Shown here one piece after another: positions 7,067 through 8,145 of a stretch of 8,145 nt of DNA. Each line of letters opens with the position of its first letter. Position 1 is the first letter of the stretch. The stretch covers positions 1 through 8,145 of the forward strand of contig CALGNY010000034.1 of assembly GCA_937958375.1 (NCBI GenBank), written 5' to 3'. This stretch comes from an uncultured Bacillaceae bacterium (GTDB taxonomy: Bacteria > Bacillota > Bacilli > Bacillales > Alkalibacillaceae). Under the pieces are notes generated by a model, which made no database searches, was not told the origin of the DNA, and saw only the letters and a list, made by a program, of their open reading frames with translations. The position numbers and the translations under genes were made by a program.

Positions 7067-7244
7067 CCCCTGTTTCTCCTCCTTCAAATCACCTTCACAA
7101 TCAATCTATCTCTAGCTTTTCCTGCTGACCGTTTTCTATACAAGCAAACTTTGAAACTATCATTTACCTTTCTTTGTTGATCTTTTTCGATATTTTTTTT
7201 CAAATGAAACGATTCTCTAAAATTCTTTTCACATACTCTATTTA

Positions 7245-7253
7245 ATTTTATCA
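7245..7253 (-). promoter_or_regulatory. Candidate extended -10 promoter of the yeaC-yeaD-yebA operon
   Basis: On the minus strand TGATAAAAT is an extended -10 (TGnTAAAAT). The region 17 nt upstream (TTCCTA) is a poor -35, which extended -10 promoters tolerate. It would give a leader of about 170 nt. No better pair was found between 7067 and 7351. The box lies within the palindrome TTATCAGATAA (7248-7258), whose other half supplies a plus-strand GATAAT. Confidence 0.35.
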
Positions 7254-7351
7254 GATAATGAAAGAAGTAGGAAATGACTCGTCTCAAACGTTTATTGCGT
7301 CCAAAAAAGAGGTACATCATTAGTAAAGTCTGATGATCTTGAGGTGATCCC

Positions 7352-7585
7352 ATGGGTAAAGATAAAAAGAATGAGCTTCCAAAAGGAAAAAGAGATTCCG
7401 TTTTTGATGAAAAGCGAACAGCATTGGATGAAATGGAAGAACAAAAGCATACGGATGATATACCGATGGAAGACTTAAAGATTGACGAGATGAAAAACCG
7501 TGATGGCGCAGGATACCAGGAAACTTCCCAATCGGAACGGAAATATGAAGAAAAAGATAATAAAAAGGATGACGAAATCGATTAA
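7352..7585 (+). CDS. Small highly charged hypothetical protein
   Basis: A 77-residue protein with no family I recognise. About 55 percent of residues are Lys, Arg, Asp or Glu (by count 13 K, 4 R, 13 D, 12 E). There is no Cys or Trp and no hydrophobic run long enough for a core or membrane span, so it is probably disordered and cytoplasmic. It is a real gene by its signals: GAGGTGATC at 7341-7349 matches the 16S anti-SD end exactly, ATG follows 2 nt later (7 nt from the GAGG core), and a strong terminator begins 4 nt after the stop. It is divergent from yeaC. Small disordered proteins of this kind in bacilli are sometimes stress or sporulation proteins, but nothing here proves that. Confidence 0.8.
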   Translation: MGKDKKNELPKGKRDSVFDEKRTALDEMEEQKHTDDIPMEDLKIDEMKNRDGAGYQETSQSERKYEEKDNKKDDEID

Positions 7586-7588
7586 GCG

Positions 7589-7623
7589 AATGACCGGCTC
7601 AACAGATGAGTCGGTCATTTTTT
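7589..7623 (+). terminator. Rho-independent terminator of the charged small protein gene
   Basis: AATGACCGGCTC (7589-7600) pairs with GAGTCGGTCATT (7608-7619) over 12 bp with one G-U pair around a 7-nt loop, followed by TTTTTT ending at 7623. Confidence 0.92.
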
Positions 7624-7716
7624 CCATAATGGTAAGACTTAAGAAACAAAATAACTGTAAATAAAGGATTTTCGACTAATTTGCCGAACTATATTACAGC
7701 AAAGGAGGAAAGCGTG

Positions 7717-7929
7717 ATGATTCCTTACTATTGTGGTGTAAAAGCAAATCAAAAAGGAATTTTCAAAGTACATGCGGAGGGTTGCTCATACTTGCAAACG
7801 AAAGAGAAATACATATTTTTAGGTCAATTCAATGACTGCCACCAAGCCCTAAAATCAGCAAAATTGAAACACCCTTATCGAATGTTTGATGGATGTAGGC
7901 ATTGCGCCCCTGACTGTCAGGAGTGGTAA
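7717..7929 (+). CDS. Small Cys/His-rich protein, possible zinc binder
   Basis: A 70-residue protein with six cysteines (6, 23, 41, 60, 63, 67) and nearby histidines (19, 42, 52, 62). The pattern is VHAEGCSYL near 18-26, then LGQFNDCHQALKSAK at 35-49, then GCRHCAPDC at 59-67. An H-x3-C knuckle followed by a C-x2-C-x3-C knuckle resembles small zinc-ribbon or Ada-like metal domains, so zinc binding is plausible, but this is inference. I do not recognise a named family. The start is ATG at 7717: AAAGGAGG at 7701-7708 is 8 nt upstream. The overlapping GTG at 7714 is only 5 nt from it, and a TTG at 7681 would put the ribosome site inside the gene. No clear promoter was found in 7624-7700. Confidence 0.75.
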   Translation: MIPYYCGVKANQKGIFKVHAEGCSYLQTKEKYIFLGQFNDCHQALKSAKLKHPYRMFDGCRHCAPDCQEW

Positions 7930-7952
7930 TTGTTGTTTGGTTAAGAGTACAT

Positions 7953-8145
7953 AAAAAGAGGCTGGTAAAAAACTATTTTTACTCAGAAAGAACGAACAAT
8001 AGTGCATCATCACCGCTACGGAAATATACTCCGCTTTTACCCAAAGGGCATAAGGCGACATCTGCGATCAATCGCAGTGTCTTCTTTACAACGGGGAGCT
8101 GGTGAGCCTCCTCGTGCTAAAGCACTGCGGGGTCTCACCTATGCT
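7953..8145. repeat. Structured non-coding repeat element, truncated by the window edge
   Basis: From AAAAAGAGGCTGG onward the sequence has the look of dispersed repeats that I recall from intergenic regions of Oceanobacillus/Halobacillus-type genomes: CACCGCTACGGAAATATACTC, then GGGGAGCTGGTGAGCCTC and CTGCGGGGTCTCACC. It has three inverted repeats: 7965-7982 (GTAAAAA/TTTTTAC), 8057-8081 (11 bp with one bulged T), and 8101-8139 (GGTGAG/CTCACC enclosing GTGCT/AGCAC). No coding signal or ribosome site is present. The right boundary is outside the window. The family identification is from memory, not a search. Confidence 0.55.

Noticed and set aside
7067..7087. Seven extra N-terminal codons for yeaC from a TTG
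   Set aside because: The AAGGAGGAG ribosome site would then be inside the gene; the ATG at 7066 fits that site.
7084..7353. 89-codon minus-strand open frame filling the gap between the charged orphan and yeaC
   Set aside because: It starts exactly over the ATG of the plus-strand gene, has no ribosome site, and its AT-rich Lys/Arg/Phe composition looks like translated spacer. It overlaps the yeaC ribosome site.
7855..8105. Small open frames on both strands in the right-end region
   Set aside because: They overlap the Cys-rich gene or the structured repeat and lack ribosome sites.

Overview
The window reads as chromosome of a low-to-moderate GC Firmicute of the Bacillaceae. Four things point there: the gene order is that of the Bacillus subtilis yeaC-yeaD-yebA-(guaA)-pbuG-yebE neighbourhood; Shine-Dalgarno sites are strong (GAGGTGA, AAGGAGG, GAGGGGG); GTG and TTG starts are used; and a guanine riboswitch controls the purine permease. 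The acidic extracellular stretch of YebA and the dispersed repeat at the right end hint at a salt-tolerant relative such as Halobacillus, Oceanobacillus or Pontibacillus. The genus is a guess.

Layout. Positions 1-146 lie beyond the end of yebE and hold two near-identical AT-rich repeats plus a strong inverted repeat. yebE (147-713, minus) encodes a UPF0316 membrane protein. It has its own leader at 714-845 with tandem promoters and an operator-like palindrome on one -10 box. pbuG (949-2271, minus) encodes a guanine/hypoxanthine permease, is closed by a good terminator at 890-933, and is preceded by a guanine riboswitch, antiterminator, terminator and sigma-A-like promoter at 2324-2558. A compact minus-strand operon follows: yeaC (MoxR AAA+ ATPase, start 7066), yeaD (DUF58, start 6105) and yebA (membrane transglutaminase-like, start 4846). 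Its cistrons are separated by 4 nt and overlap by 1 nt respectively. Two small plus-strand genes follow: a 77-residue highly charged orphan (7352-7585, with its own terminator) and a 70-residue Cys/His-rich protein (7717-7929). From about 7953 to the right edge lies a structured non-coding repeat element cut off by the window.

How the parts work together. PbuG imports purine bases, and the riboswitch turns it off when guanine is plentiful. YeaC, YeaD and YebA form the common MoxR / DUF58 / transglutaminase trio, probably an ATPase-driven envelope module of unknown substrate. In B. subtilis guaA lies between yebA and pbuG; here there is no guaA, only about 376 bp of leader and spacer.

No defence system, CRISPR array, transposase or other clearly new multi-gene system is visible. 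The least explained signals are the yebE leader, the left-edge repeats, the right-edge repeat element and the two small orphan proteins.
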